Assembly: GCA_009668015.1 (NCBI GenBank)
Contig: WJYB01000002.1
Span: 558,001-622,000 of the forward strand
DNA: 64,000 nt
Direction of reading: 5' to 3'
Source: Enterobacteriaceae bacterium RIT714
GTDB lineage: Bacteria > Pseudomonadota > Gammaproteobacteria > Enterobacterales > Enterobacteriaceae
Made by a program: the position numbers and the translations under genes. The notes below the pieces were generated by a model. That model was not told where the DNA came from and ran no database searches. It saw nothing but the letters and a program-made list of their open reading frames with translations. Below are positions 34,992 to 47,302 of the stretch, one piece after another (the stretch's first letter is position 1; each line of letters opens with the position of its first letter).

Positions 34992-36475
34992 TTCACGGCC
35001 TCATGTTTGCTTTTGAGCGTGCCAAACGGAATCGCCCCGCTCATCGGTTTACCATCAATGGCATCGTGAGTGCGTAGCGCCTCAGGTCGAATCCAGCGCT
35101 GAACGCGCGATGGCATATCAAGCCCTATCAGCAGGATGACCACAAACGTCAGACCAAACGAAAGCGATCCCAGCGCCGTGCCCAGCTCTAGCCTCTGAGC
35201 CAGCAACGCGCCAACGATCGGCGCGATAGCACCACCTAATGCCCCGACGTTATAGGTAAAGCCCAGACCCGCCGCACGTTGGTCAGTATCGAAATAGCCG
35301 CCAATCAGCTTTGGCAGAATGCCGGAGATCCCCTGCCCCAGCATCTGCTGGAAGAAGAGCAGCAAGCCCAGAACCCAAATACTGGAACCGCCGATCGCAA
35401 ACACCGGGATGATGAGCAGTTGAGAGGCTAACAGGCTGCAGACATAGGCTTTGCGCGTCCCCAGCCAGTCACCGAGAAAACCACCCACGCAGCAGCCCAC
35501 TGCCGCACCAAAGCCGCTAAAGAACAGGACATGCGCGACCATCATCGGGTCATATCCCAGATCCGTTTTCAGGTAGGTCGGCAGCAGCGCCTGAATCGGC
35601 CACGAATAGAGAAACGCGAATAATACGACGACCATCAGCGTGACTCCCGTCGGCCAGCGTTTCCCGCTGCTTTGCACCATAAAACTGATAAAGACGCAGG
35701 CGCAGAGTAACCCAAGGATCATCACCAGCCCGGCGTTGTTTAGCTCTCCGGCAAAGCAAAACCACAGCGCAGTGCCAGCGAAGAGCGTCATGGCGATATT
35801 GATCGCGCGATGCTTCCCGCGATAGAGGATGTCGACCATCGTGCGCACCGGCGCTTTGCCTTCGTGCTTCGCTTTCCAGTCTTCCGCTTCCGGGATGTTT
35901 TTACGCAGCCACAGGGCGAAAATGATGGGCAAAATGCCGATAAAGAACAGCGCGCGCCAGCCCCACGCGGGGACAACCAGGCTGTAAACCTGCGCCGCAA
36001 CCACGGCACCGACAGAGAAACCGGAGATTAAAAAGCCGCTGGCTTTATTACGCAGATGTTTCGGCCAACTTTCAATCACATAGGTTGCACTGGAGCCATA
36101 TTCTCCCGCCATTCCCATGCCAATCACCATACGGGCAATAAACATCGTGACGTAGCCCGGCGCAAATCCGCACGCCAGCGTGCCGCAGGAAAAGAGAACG
36201 ATACTGGTAATCATCGCCAGCTTGCGTCCATAACGATCGCCCATCGCGCCGAGCAATAGCCCACCAAACCAGCGCGAGATAAAGGCGGCAGAAATCAGGC
36301 TTGCCGCCTCCACCGTGTTTAATCCGAATTCACTTTTTACTTCTGTTAGAACCAGCGCCATCAACACAAAATCGAAGCCATCAAGCAAATATCCCAACCA
36401 GGCGGCGGAGAATGCACGCAACTGCGGGCGGCTAAGATGGCGGTACCACGGGATGCCTTGGGTAGAAATACTCAT
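34988..36475 (-). CDS. nanT: NanT, sialic acid:H+ symporter (MFS)
   Basis: NanT imports N-acetylneuraminate across the inner membrane with protons. The protein has 495 residues (E. coli 496). It has the expected 14 hydrophobic segments of this subfamily; the MFS loop motif is [14 protein letters not shown] and a central pair of extra helices lies near residue 225-285. The start [18 protein letters not shown] at 36475 follows GGGAGAGTGAA. It is upstream of nanK and downstream of nanA with a hairpin between. Confidence 0.96.
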
Positions 36476-36508
36476 TTCACTCTCCCGACGCTCTACATTG
36501 TCTGTTTA

Positions 36509-36533
36509 GCCCGGCGACGTTGCACCGCCGGGC
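36509..36533 (-). terminator. REP-like hairpin between nanA and nanT
   Basis: The 8-bp arms GCCCGGCG and CGCCGGGC enclose a 9-base loop in the nanA-nanT gap. The composition resembles enterobacterial REP palindromes. With no T-run it probably stabilises the upstream nanA message or partially attenuates nanT rather than ending the operon. Confidence 0.5.
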
Positions 36534-36540
36534 AACGCAT

Positions 36541-37434
36541 TTACGCCTTCTCAGCCATCAATTGCTTTGCAAGAGCCTTCAGCTCTGGCAGGTACTGCTC
36601 ATCCACCGGTGCGAAGGGTTTGCGGCACAGAGGAACAGACACGACATCCATGTAATGCAGTACCGTCTTCAGACCACGGAAAACACCGACTTTGATCAGC
36701 AGATCGATAACCCGGTTGCACTCGCTTTGCAGGCGCTGTGCCGTCGCGTTGTCTCCTTCACGGATCGCTTTAGAAATTGCCTGGTAGCGCCAGCCCATGA
36801 TGTTGTAGGTACTGCCGATCCCACCATCCGCACCTGCCAGCAAACCGGAAGCAAAAATTTCGTCATAACCGTTGTAGAGCACCAGATCCGGATGCGCACG
36901 GCGGATCTGCTCCATCTGGAAGAGATCGCCCGACGTTTGTTTCAGCGCTCCAACACCCGGTAGCGTGACCAGAGTATTGATTTGATCCAGCGTCAGCTTC
37001 ACTCCGCTCAGCGCCGGAATGTTGTAGACCACCATCGGCAAACCATCCGACGAATCAATAATTGCACGGTAGTGGTCACAATGTTCCTCAAAGCTAAAGG
37101 GATAGTAAAACGGTGTGACCGCCGACACAGCGTCAAAACCAAAGCGACTGGCTGCGGTCGCTAACTGTTGGCTTTCCGTGGTACTGACGCAACCGACATG
37201 GGCAATAAGCGTCACTTTGCCTTTTGCTTCTTCCGCCACGATTTCCAGAACCTGCTCGCGCTCGGACAGACTTTGCACAAAGGCTTCGCCCGTTGACCCG
37301 CCGACATACAGGCCATCAATTCCCTGCTGAATATTGAACCGGATAAGACGTCTCAGACTCTCTTTATCGAGCGCCTGTTGAGAGTTGAACGGGGTCAGGA
37401 GTGCAGCCATTACGCCACTTAAATGCTTTGCCAT
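36541..37434 (-). CDS. nanA: NanA, N-acetylneuraminate lyase
   Basis: NanA cleaves sialic acid to ManNAc and pyruvate. The protein has 297 residues, equal to E. coli. The Schiff-base Lys165 is in [10 protein letters not shown] and Tyr137 in [10 protein letters not shown]; carboxylate-binding GGSTGE is at about residues 45-50. The start [13 protein letters not shown] at 37434 follows GAGGTATCT. It is the first gene of the operon nanA-nanT-nanK-nanQ, preceded by NanR operator repeats. Confidence 0.97.
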   Translation of the reverse strand: MAKHLSGVMAALLTPFNSQQALDKESLRRLIRFNIQQGIDGLYVGGSTGEAFVQSLSEREQVLEIVAEEAKGKVTLIAHVGCVSTTESQQLATAASRFGFDAVSAVTPFYYPFSFEEHCDHYRAIIDSSDGLPMVVYNIPALSGVKLTLDQINTLVTLPGVGALKQTSGDLFQMEQIRRAHPDLVLYNGYDEIFASGLLAGADGGIGSTYNIMGWRYQAISKAIREGDNATAQRLQSECNRVIDLLIKVGVFRGLKTVLHYMDVVSVPLCRKPFAPVDEQYLPELKALAKQLMAEKA

Positions 37435-37469
37435 AGATACCTCAAGTGATTACGGGTCTGGTTTATTGA

Positions 37470-37492
37470 TATACCTTTATACCTGTTATACC
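37470..37492 (-). promoter_or_regulatory. NanR operator: three GGTATA repeats
   Basis: Read on the minus strand upstream of nanA, this stretch is GGTATA (37492-37487), GGTATA (37483-37478) and GGTATA (37475-37470). This is the known NanR-binding arrangement of E. coli, where sialic acid relieves repression. The repeats overlap likely -10 sequences, so binding would block RNA polymerase. Confidence 0.9.
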
Positions 37493-37555
37493 AGATCAAA
37501 TAATCAGCACCCCATACAGAACGCTTATATTGCGATCTGCTTCACTAAAGGATCG

Positions 37556-38338
37556 TTATTTTTTCTTTTTTGATCCCTGCCCGATGGCGTGCCAGGTTGC
37601 GGAGACACTATTGAGATGGGTTTGCAGTGCACGATCGGCTTCATCAGGATCGCGGCGGCGGATCGCATCAACGATCGTAATATGCTGCCGATAGCTGACA
37701 TCGTTGTGCTGGTAAAGGTCGGCGTCCGACACTTTTGGCCTGGCGGCAATTAGCCAGTCAAGCAAGGCAACGTGGATCGCCATAAAGATAGGATTGCCGG
37801 GGATCTCCGCCAGCACGCGATGAAAATCGACATCCGAGCGGATAAAGAGCGCATTGTCGTTCAGCGACTGGCTGTTGATCTCCAGCGCTTTTGCCAGTTG
37901 ATCGACCTGTTCATCCGTGGCGTATTCCGCCGCGTAACGCACCAGGCTTGATTCGAAGAACAGGCGAAGCTGTTCAAAATGCGTAATCCCACCCGGCTGG
38001 GTAAGGAAATCCTTGGCCATACCGGAGAGTTCACTGATGATCGTATCCGCAGAAGGCATGGTGACACGAGCGCGTTCCCCGTTATTAATTTGCACCAACC
38101 CTTTGCGCTTCAGCGCGGCCAGTGCTTCTCGCACGGAAGGACGACCCACGTTGAAAAACTCCATCAGCTCGCGTTCTGAGGGGAGTTGTTCGCCCTGCGT
38201 AAACTCCTGGCGGCGGATCATTTGCTCAAGCTCTTCTTCCACCATTTCGGAGAGTTTTTTACGCGCCAAAGGTCGTCGACGCAGAGTGCGCCCGGGAGTC
38301 TCGGTTGAGTTTTCCGCCTGAAGATCAAATGGTTTCAT
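37556..38338 (-). CDS. nanR: NanR, GntR/FadR-family repressor of sialic acid genes
   Basis: NanR represses the nan operon and is released by N-acetylneuraminate. The protein has 260 residues. The N-terminal winged helix-turn-helix (about 29-100) contains [33 protein letters not shown]. The C-terminal FCD domain (about 110-250) keeps metal-site His and Asp residues ([15 protein letters not shown]). The start at 38338 ([10 protein letters not shown]) is preferred; 13 extra residues of the longer frame are not conserved. It is transcribed in the same direction as, and upstream of, nanA. Confidence 0.95.
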   Translation of the reverse strand: MKPFDLQAENSTETPGRTLRRRPLARKKLSEMVEEELEQMIRRQEFTQGEQLPSERELMEFFNVGRPSVREALAALKRKGLVQINNGERARVTMPSADTIISELSGMAKDFLTQPGGITHFEQLRLFFESSLVRYAAEYATDEQVDQLAKALEINSQSLNDNALFIRSDVDFHRVLAEIPGNPIFMAIHVALLDWLIAARPKVSDADLYQHNDVSYRQHITIVDAIRRRDPDEADRALQTHLNSVSATWHAIGQGSKKKK

Positions 38339-38423
38339 AACAACTCGTGTCAGAAGAGTGACAATCGGTGAAGACAATCATCATATCACAGGATTTTTGG
38401 CCGGGCGAAAGCCCCCGGATAGC

Positions 38424-38446
38424 AAAACAGGCCCATCGGGCCTGTT
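38424..38446 (-). terminator. Terminator downstream of sspB
   Basis: The stem AACAGGCCC/GGGCCTGTT with loop ATC lies 3 bases past the sspB stop. On the minus strand it is followed by TTTTGC, an intrinsic-terminator pattern for the sspA-sspB transcript. Confidence 0.85.
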
Positions 38447-38449
38447 GTA

Positions 38450-38947
38450 TTATTTCACGACGCGTAGCGCCGGACGGCCACCGCGTGGCGGCGGGTCGTC
38501 ATCAGGATCATTATCATGATCGTGATCGGGTTTGTCGCCATCAATGACCGACATCACCGTTTCGCTTTCGCTTCCGGTAGAACCGTCTTCATCGTTGAGG
38601 CTGGCGACGTCTTCGTCATAAGCCGCTTCCGGCTCAAACATCGTACCCGCACCGTTTTCACGCGCATAGACAGCCAGTACAGCAGCCAGCGGTACGGAAA
38701 CCTGACGTGGCACACCGCCGAAACGCGCGTTAAAACGCACTTCATCGTTAGCCAGTTCAAGGTTACCCACCGCACGCGGAGCGATGTTCAACACGATTTG
38801 CCCGTCACGTGCATATTCCATGGGAACGTTCACGCCAGGCAACGTCACATCCACTACCAGGTGCGGCGTAAGCTGGTTGTCCAGCAGCCATTCATAGAAG
38901 GCACGCAGCAGATACGGACGGCGTGGAGACAGCTGTGACATTTCCAC
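38450..38947 (-). CDS. sspB: SspB, ClpXP protease specificity adaptor
   Basis: SspB tethers ssrA-tagged and other substrates to ClpX. The protein has 165 residues, as in E. coli. The N-terminal substrate-binding domain (about 1-115) includes YLLRAFYEWLLDNQLTPHLVVDVT and the NARFGGVPRQVSVP pocket. A flexible acidic linker follows (about 120-153, rich in D and P). The ClpX-binding XB tail is RGGRPALRVVK at the C-terminus. It is 5 bases from sspA. Confidence 0.97.
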   Translation of the reverse strand: MEMSQLSPRRPYLLRAFYEWLLDNQLTPHLVVDVTLPGVNVPMEYARDGQIVLNIAPRAVGNLELANDEVRFNARFGGVPRQVSVPLAAVLAVYARENGAGTMFEPEAAYDEDVASLNDEDGSTGSESETVMSVIDGDKPDHDHDNDPDDDPPPRGGRPALRVVK

Positions 38948-38952
38948 AATCG

Positions 38953-39591
38953 TTAACCTCGGCCAAGACGCATTTCGCGTTCCGGTTCTGTCAGAGAAGC
39001 GAGGAAAGAGTCGCGCTCGAATACGCGAGTCATGTAGCCTTTAAGCTCTTTTGCGCCAGGACCACTGAACTCAACGCCCAACACCTGCAGACGCCATAAC
39101 AGCGGAGCCAGATAGCAATCAACCAGGCTGAATTCATCACTCAGGAAGAAAGGTTTCTGACCGAATACAGGTGCGATGGCCAACAGCTCTTCGCGCAATT
39201 GCTTACGAGCAGCATCGGCTTCAGAGGATGAACCGTTAACAATAACGTTCATCAGTGTGTACCAGTCTTTCTCGATACGCTGCATGTACAGGCGGCTTTC
39301 ACCACGCGCAACCGGATAAACCGGCATCAGCGGCGGATGAGGGAATCGCTCATCCAGATATTCCATAATGATGCGGGATTCCCACAGGGTCAGCTCGCGA
39401 TCCACCAGCGTTGGTACGCTCTGGTTCGGGTTGAGATCGATCAGATCCTGAGGTGGGTTATCCTTTTCCACATGCTCGATCTCAAAACTGACACCCTTTT
39501 CGGCCAGCACGATACGAACCTGATGGCTATAGATGTCAGTAGGACCAGAAAACAGCGTCATTACCGAACGTTTGTTGGCAGCGACAGCCAT
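38953..39591 (-). CDS. sspA: SspA, stringent starvation protein A (GST-fold RNAP-associated)
   Basis: SspA binds RNA polymerase and supports stationary-phase and acid-stress expression, partly by lowering H-NS. The protein has 212 residues, as in E. coli. The GST thioredoxin-like domain runs from about 10 to 88 (VRIVLAEKGVSFEIEHVEKDNPP, and NQSVPTLVDRELTLWESRIIMEYL). The all-helical C-terminal domain holds the surface-exposed PHPPLMPVYPVAR motif. Start MAVAANKRSVMTLF at 39591. It is the first gene of sspAB. Confidence 0.97.
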   Translation of the reverse strand: MAVAANKRSVMTLFSGPTDIYSHQVRIVLAEKGVSFEIEHVEKDNPPQDLIDLNPNQSVPTLVDRELTLWESRIIMEYLDERFPHPPLMPVYPVARGESRLYMQRIEKDWYTLMNVIVNGSSSEADAARKQLREELLAIAPVFGQKPFFLSDEFSLVDCYLAPLLWRLQVLGVEFSGPGAKELKGYMTRVFERDSFLASLTEPEREMRLGRG

Positions 39592-39902
39592 GAAAACCTC
39601 CAGGTATAGTCAGAATATTACTGCTACCGGCCACGCGGGCCAGCCAGATGATTTGTTACCCATCTCAGAGAACGCTCAGCATTGTTCAATAATCGAACAA
39701 AAATCGAGTATTCACGGACATTTGGGCAGAAAATTGGATGATAGTTTACCAGATTTTACCGGCTTTGTGGTGAGGGGATTCTGGAAATGCTGAAAAAGAG
39801 CTGATAATCAAATAAATACTGTGGATAACCGCAAGATTATCCATAAAAAAAACCCGCCGAAGCGGGTTTTTCGCCAATCTTTCTGCCAAAGCAGAAAAAA
39901 GA
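39592..39902 (-). promoter_or_regulatory. sspA promoter region and rpsI 3' region
   Basis: The 311-bp interval between rpsI and sspA contains the rpsI terminator (39845-39870) and AT-rich sequence around 39690-39840 that should hold the sspA promoter. No ORF with family features is present. Individual promoter boxes cannot be fixed by eye. Confidence 0.6.
39845..39870 (-). terminator. Terminator downstream of rplM-rpsI
   Basis: The stem AACCCGC/GCGGGTT with loop CGAA has A-rich and T-rich flanks, so it can work on either strand. On the minus strand it ends in eight T residues, ending the rplM-rpsI transcript. Confidence 0.9.
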
Positions 39903-40298
<396 letters not shown>

Positions 40299-40310
40299 CT
40301 ATAATCCCGA

Positions 40311-40815
<505 letters not shown>

Positions 40816-40973
40816 AGTCCGGCAAACCTACCCCTTCGAATAGCCTATGCCAGCACATAGAAAGTTTTGGGAAAAAAACCTTCTCGTAACGTGGGGTCGC
40901 AAGATTATAGAGAAGTCGAGGTCAAAGATCGACCCCTAAATGTGATTAGTCGCAAGGTTTTCGCCGGGGGATT

Positions 40974-41007
40974 GCCGGGCGGCGGCTATGCCTTACCCGG
41001 CCTGCGG
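40974..41007. repeat. REP (palindromic unit) element
   Basis: TGCCGGGCGGCGGCTATGCC followed by TTACCCGGCCTGCG matches the REP/PU pattern (GCCGG-arm, GGCGGC, CCTTA, CCGGC-arm, TGC) between rplM and zapE. It sits 14 bases past the zapE stop, a usual place for REPs, where they protect mRNA 3' ends. Single copy, no partner in the opposite orientation nearby. Confidence 0.7.
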
Positions 41008-41020
41008 CACAGTGAGATAT

Positions 41021-42145
41021 TTAAGGCATGTGCGGACGCTTCAGGTACTCTTCGCTCTGCATTTCCTGCAGCCGCGATAAACAGCGCTGGAACTCAAATT
41101 TCAGTCGCTCCCCCTGATAGACCTCATACAGCGGGACATCAGCGCTGACAACAAGCTTCACATGGCGCTCGTAAAACTCATCCACCAGCGCGATAAAGCG
41201 ACGGGCTTCGCTCTCCATGAGCGACGTCATAACCGGCACATCAAACAACATGACAGTATGGAAGAGACGCGACAACGCGATATAGTCATGCTGGCTGCGG
41301 GCATCGACGCACAGCGTGGCAAAAGAGACAGCCAGAGTTTGGTTTTCCACTCCGCGTGTTTTCAGGGGACGGTGGTTAATCTCCAGTTCTGGCGCGTTGT
41401 CACGCTTTGCGCCCGCCAGAGCCAGCCACAGCGTATCCATTTGGCGCTGCGTCTCATCATTTAATGGCGATAACCACAGATGCGCCTGAGTCAGGGTACG
41501 CAGGCGATAATCCACTCCTGCATCCACATTCATGACGTCGCAATGCGCTTTTATGGCATCGATCGCGGGCAGAAAACGCGCGCGCTGCAGACCATTACGA
41601 TACAACTCGTCAGGCGGAATGTTCGAGGTTGCCACCAGCGTGATGCCCCGTGCAAAAAGGGCTTTCATCAGGCCGCCAAGCAGCATCGCATCGGTAATAT
41701 CCGACACAAAGAATTCATCGAAGCACAGGACGTCTGTCTCTGCTTTAAAACGATCGGCGACTTTTTCCAGCGGATCGCTCTGTCCCTGCAAAGCGGTCAA
41801 TTCATCATGAACGCGCAGCATAAAGCGGTGAAAGTGCAAACGTTGCTTACGGGTGCCCGGCAGGCTCTGATAAAACAGGTCCATCAGCCAGGTTTTTCCG
41901 CGCCCTACCCCGCCCCACATATAAAGACCCCGAGCCGGGGCGGCAGTCTGTGGCTCTTTTTTACCCAACAGTCGGCCAAACGCCGCTTTCAGACCACCGC
42001 TTTGCGCGGTCTCTGTCGGTTCGCTCGTCAGTTTCTGATAGATAGTATTCAGGCGATTTACCGCCTCACGCTGAACGTCATCGGGCTGGTGAGTGCCCTC
42101 ATCCAGGGCTTGTTGGTAACGGGATGTTGGGGACAGGTTTTGCAT
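41021..42145 (-). CDS. zapE: ZapE (YhcM), cell-division ATPase of the AFG1 family
   Basis: ZapE is an AAA-type ATPase recruited to the Z ring late in division, promoting ring constriction under low oxygen or high temperature; homologues also act in ubiquinone synthesis. The protein has 374 residues. Walker A is GGVGRGKTWLMDLF and Walker B is DVLCFDEFFVSD. The sensor region is LVATSNIPPDELYRNGLQRARFLPAI and the conserved tail is LVDEFYERHVKLVVSADVP. The start MQNLSPTSRYQQALDEG at 42145 agrees with E. coli. Confidence 0.95.
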   Translation of the reverse strand: MQNLSPTSRYQQALDEGTHQPDDVQREAVNRLNTIYQKLTSEPTETAQSGGLKAAFGRLLGKKEPQTAAPARGLYMWGGVGRGKTWLMDLFYQSLPGTRKQRLHFHRFMLRVHDELTALQGQSDPLEKVADRFKAETDVLCFDEFFVSDITDAMLLGGLMKALFARGITLVATSNIPPDELYRNGLQRARFLPAIDAIKAHCDVMNVDAGVDYRLRTLTQAHLWLSPLNDETQRQMDTLWLALAGAKRDNAPELEINHRPLKTRGVENQTLAVSFATLCVDARSQHDYIALSRLFHTVMLFDVPVMTSLMESEARRFIALVDEFYERHVKLVVSADVPLYEVYQGERLKFEFQRCLSRLQEMQSEEYLKRPHMP

Positions 42146-42334
42146 AATCTTATTGTTATTCCTTCAATTAAAGCTCGCCAGATGACCCGACTGGCGAAAA
42201 AAAGGCCGTTCTACAGTACGCGATGATGCGTCAGGATTCCACTTCTGAAGGAATAGCGGTTATAGTGGCATAATCAGGCACAGGCAGGAGCCGCGCCAAT
42301 ACCCTACGGAACCACAAGACAACGGGAGAAGTTC

Positions 42335-42733
42335 ATGACCTGGGAATATGCGCTCATTGGTTTAGTCGTTGGCATCGCAATCGGTGCCGTGGCCATGCGT
42401 TTCGGTAATCGAAAATTGCGTCAGCAACAGTCGTTACAGTATGAACTGCAAAAAAACAAAGCTGAGCTGGAAGAGTATCGTGAAGAGTTGGTCAGCCATT
42501 TTGCCCGTAGCGCTGAGCTGCTGGACAACATGGCGACCGACTATCGTCAGCTGTATCAACACATGGCGAAAAGCTCCAGCAGCCTGCTGCCAGAAATGAC
42601 CGCGGAAAGTAACCCGTTCCGTAACCGTCTGGCTGAGTCTGAAGCGGGCAACGATCAGGCGCCGGTTGAGATGCCGCGCGACTACTCGGACGGTGCTTCC
42701 GGACTGCTGCGCGGTGGCGCAAAACGCGATTAA
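42335..42733 (+). CDS. zapG: ZapG (YhcB), inner-membrane coiled-coil division/envelope protein
   Basis: YhcB/ZapG is a single-pass membrane protein linking envelope synthesis and division; deletion in E. coli causes shape and envelope defects. The protein has 132 residues, as in E. coli. An N-terminal helix (about residues 4-22, YALIGLVVGIAIGAVAMRFG) is followed by a coiled coil (about 28-80) and a disordered acidic tail (about 85-132). It is divergent from zapE and upstream of degQ. Confidence 0.94.
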   Translation: MTWEYALIGLVVGIAIGAVAMRFGNRKLRQQQSLQYELQKNKAELEEYREELVSHFARSAELLDNMATDYRQLYQHMAKSSSSLLPEMTAESNPFRNRLAESEAGNDQAPVEMPRDYSDGASGLLRGGAKRD

Positions 42734-42755
42734 TCACACATCGACAATATATTTT

Positions 42756-42787
42756 ACGGGCGCAGGCATTGCGCCCGTCTTTTCTTT
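42756..42787 (+). terminator. Terminator downstream of zapG
   Basis: The stem ACGGGCGCA/TGCGCCCGT with loop GGCAT is followed by CTTTTCTTT. It separates zapG from degQ. Confidence 0.85.
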
Positions 42788-42903
42788 CCCGTCCCAGCTA
42801 TTATTTAGTCAAATACCTCATTGTTCAGTGGTTTAAAATTCAATAACATCAAACTGTTTTTGGGCCATTTTTCCTTAATTCCAGGTTACGAGAGCCAGCA
42901 TCA

Positions 42904-44271
42904 ATGAAGAAAAAAAACCAGCTGTTAAGCGCGTTAGCGTTAAGTGTCGGGTTATCTCTCACTGCGTCCTGGCCTGTGGCCGCAGCGCTTCCTTCGCAAG
43001 TTCCCGGAGAAGCCGCTATTCCGAGCCTCGCCCCGATGCTTGAGAAAGTATTGCCTGCCGTGGTGAGCGTGAAGGTGGAAGGCACAGCGGCGCAAAGCCA
43101 GCGTGTGCCGGAAGAGCTCAAAAAATATTTTGGTGAAGATGGCCCTGACCAACAGACTCAACCGTTTGAAGGGCTTGGCTCCGGCGTCGTAATTGATGCG
43201 ACAAAAGGCTACGTACTGACCAATAACCATGTCATCAGCCAGGCTGACAAAATCAGCGTGCAGATGAATGATGGCCGGGAATTCGACGCTAAATTGATTG
43301 GCGGCGACGATCAAAGCGACATTGCGCTGTTACAGATACAAAACCCCAGCCATCTTACCCAGATTGCGATCGCCGATTCCGACAAACTGCGCGTCGGTGA
43401 TTTCGCGGTAGCAGTCGGCAACCCGTTCGGTTTAGGTCAGACGGCCACATCGGGAATTATCTCCGCGCTCGGTCGTAGTGGCCTGAATCTGGAAGGGCTG
43501 GAGAACTTTATCCAGACTGACGCCTCCATCAACCGCGGGAACTCCGGCGGCGCTCTGCTAAACCTCAACGGCGAACTGATTGGCATTAATACCGCGATTC
43601 TTGCCCCGGGCGGCGGCAGTATTGGTATCGGCTTTGCGATCCCCAGCAATATGGCCAAAACGCTGGCACAACAGTTGATTGAGTCTGGTGAAGTTAAACG
43701 CGGACTGCTGGGGATAAAAGGAATGGAGATGAGCGCTGATATCGCGAAAGCCTTCAATCTCAACGTCCAGCGCGGGGCATTCGTCAGTGAAGTGCTGGCA
43801 AATTCAGGCTCCGCGAAAGCAGGAGTGAAATCTGGCGACGTGATCGTCAGTCTGAACGGCAAGCCGCTGAGCAGCTTCGCCGAACTGCGCTCTCGCATTG
43901 CCACCACTGAACCGGGTACTAAAGTAAAACTGGGCCTGTTGCGCGATGGTAAACCGCTGGACGTCGAGGTGACGCTGGATAAAAGCACCTCTTCGTCGGC
44001 CAGCGCCGAGCTGATTGCCCCTGCGCTGCAAGGCGCGGCATTGAGTGACGGACAGCTTAAAGACGGAACTAAAGGCATCACCATTGAGAGCGTCGAAAAG
44101 AGCAGCCCGGCCGCGCAGGCAGGTCTGCATCAGGACGATGTGATCATTGGTGTAAACCGTAATCGCGTGCAGTCGATCGCTGAGATGCGCAAATTACTGG
44201 AGAACAAACCCACGGTGATCGCGCTCCAGATCGTTCGCGGCAACGATACGCTCTACATTATATTACGCTAA
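42904..44271 (+). CDS. degQ: DegQ, periplasmic serine endoprotease
   Basis: DegQ is an HtrA-family protease and chaperone in the periplasm that degrades misfolded proteins. The precursor has 455 residues, as in E. coli. A signal peptide ends near residue 27 (WPVAA). The trypsin-like domain holds the catalytic His in VLTNNHVIS, Asp in QSDIALLQI and Ser in NRGNSGGALLNL. Two PDZ domains follow (about 258-350 and 365-455, RGAFVSEVLANSGSAKAGVKSGD and ITIESVEKSSPAAQAGLHQDD). It is 90 bases upstream of degS. Confidence 0.97.
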   Translation: MKKKNQLLSALALSVGLSLTASWPVAAALPSQVPGEAAIPSLAPMLEKVLPAVVSVKVEGTAAQSQRVPEELKKYFGEDGPDQQTQPFEGLGSGVVIDATKGYVLTNNHVISQADKISVQMNDGREFDAKLIGGDDQSDIALLQIQNPSHLTQIAIADSDKLRVGDFAVAVGNPFGLGQTATSGIISALGRSGLNLEGLENFIQTDASINRGNSGGALLNLNGELIGINTAILAPGGGSIGIGFAIPSNMAKTLAQQLIESGEVKRGLLGIKGMEMSADIAKAFNLNVQRGAFVSEVLANSGSAKAGVKSGDVIVSLNGKPLSSFAELRSRIATTEPGTKVKLGLLRDGKPLDVEVTLDKSTSSSASAELIAPALQGAALSDGQLKDGTKGITIESVEKSSPAAQAGLHQDDVIIGVNRNRVQSIAEMRKLLENKPTVIALQIVRGNDTLYIILR

Positions 44272-44282
44272 GCATTTGCCCT

Positions 44283-44312
44283 CCGGACATCACCGCTGCG
44301 TGTGATGTCCGG
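44283..44312 (+). terminator. Hairpin between degQ and degS
   Basis: An 11-bp stem (CCGGACATCAC, 8-base loop, GTGATGTCCGG) follows the degQ stop. It lacks a T-run (ATAACTC), so it is an attenuator or stabilising hairpin. Confidence 0.5.
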
Positions 44313-44361
44313 ATAACTCATGCTATGCTGCAACCGTTCCTTAATTAACGACGCCCGCATC

Positions 44362-45429
44362 ATGGTTTTTAAGCTATTTCGTTCTGTCGCCATCGGTTTG
44401 GTTGTTGGCGGCCTGTTACTGGCTGCAATGCCTTCGCTACGTCAGTTCAATAAACTGGCGACGCCGCAGTTCGACAGTACGGATGAGACGCCTGTTAGTT
44501 ACAATCAGGCCGTTCGCCGTGCTGCCCCTGCCGTGGTTAACGTTTATAACCGCGGCCTTAATAGCTCTGCGCATAATCAGCTGGAGATCCGCACTCTCGG
44601 GTCTGGTGTGATTATGGACGAGCGCGGCTATATCATTACGAACAAACATGTGATCAACGATGCCGATCAGATTATCGTTGCCCTGCAGGATGGCCGTGTC
44701 TTTGAAGCCTTACTGGTGGGATCCGATAGCCTGACCGACCTCGCGGTCCTCAAAATCAATGCCACGGGCGGATTGCCGGTCATTCCGATTAATCGCAAGC
44801 GTACGCCGCATATCGGTGACGTGGTGATGGCCATCGGCAACCCTTATAATCTTGGTCAAACCATTACTCAGGGGATTATCAGCGCCACCGGTCGTATTGG
44901 CCTGAACCCTTCTGGCAGACAGAATTTCCTGCAAACGGATGCCTCCATCAATCACGGCAACTCCGGCGGCGCGCTGGTCAACTCGCTGGGTGAACTGATG
45001 GGCATTAATACCTTATCGTTTGATAAGAGTAATGATGGCGAGACGCCCGAAGGGATCGGCTTTGCGATACCGTTCCAGCTGGCGACCAAAATTATGGATA
45101 AGCTGATTCGCGATGGTCGCGTCATTCGTGGCTATATCGGGATTGGCGGACGTGAAATCGCGCCGCTTCATACCCAGGGCGGCGGCATCGACCCGATTCA
45201 GGGTATCGTCGTGAACGAAGTGACGCCTGGCGGCCCGGCGGCTAACGCGGGTCTTCAGGTCAATGACGTGATTGTTTCAGTGAATGGTATTCCGGCCCTC
45301 TCGGCGCTTGAAACCATGGACCAGGTCGCGGAGATTCGCCCCGGCTCTATTATTCCGGTGGAAGTGATGCGTAATGATAAGAAAATTACGCTTCAGGTCA
45401 CCATTCAGGAATACCCCGCCACCAACTAA
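44362..45429 (+). CDS. degS: DegS, membrane-anchored stress-sensor protease
   Basis: DegS senses unfolded outer-membrane porins through its PDZ domain and cuts RseA to start the sigma-E response. The protein has 355 residues, as in E. coli. An N-terminal membrane anchor (about 4-27) takes the place of a cleaved signal peptide. The catalytic His is in IITNKHVIND, Asp in LTDLAVLKI and Ser in NHGNSGGALVNS. One PDZ domain lies at about 255-355. I start at 44362 (MVFKLFRSVAIG); the longer frame to 44320 lies in the degQ-degS gap and is not conserved. Confidence 0.97.
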   Translation: MVFKLFRSVAIGLVVGGLLLAAMPSLRQFNKLATPQFDSTDETPVSYNQAVRRAAPAVVNVYNRGLNSSAHNQLEIRTLGSGVIMDERGYIITNKHVINDADQIIVALQDGRVFEALLVGSDSLTDLAVLKINATGGLPVIPINRKRTPHIGDVVMAIGNPYNLGQTITQGIISATGRIGLNPSGRQNFLQTDASINHGNSGGALVNSLGELMGINTLSFDKSNDGETPEGIGFAIPFQLATKIMDKLIRDGRVIRGYIGIGGREIAPLHTQGGGIDPIQGIVVNEVTPGGPAANAGLQVNDVIVSVNGIPALSALETMDQVAEIRPGSIIPVEVMRNDKKITLQVTIQEYPATN

Positions 45430-45440
45430 AAGACATAAAA

Positions 45441-45470
45441 AAACCGGAGCCACTTAAGCTCCGGTTTTTT
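45441..45470. terminator. Bidirectional terminator between degS and mdh
   Basis: AAACCGGAGC and GCTCCGGTTT arms are flanked by an A-run on the left and a T-run on the right. It serves degS on the plus strand and mdh on the minus strand, whose stop codon lies 18 bases away. Confidence 0.92.
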
Positions 45471-45487
45471 ATGCTCTGAATGTTCGC

Positions 45488-47302
<1,815 letters not shown>

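Noticed and set aside
42904-45429. degQ and degS as a recent tandem duplication
   Set aside because: They differ in domain make-up (two PDZ and signal peptide against one PDZ and anchor) and are an ancient pair conserved in enterobacteria.
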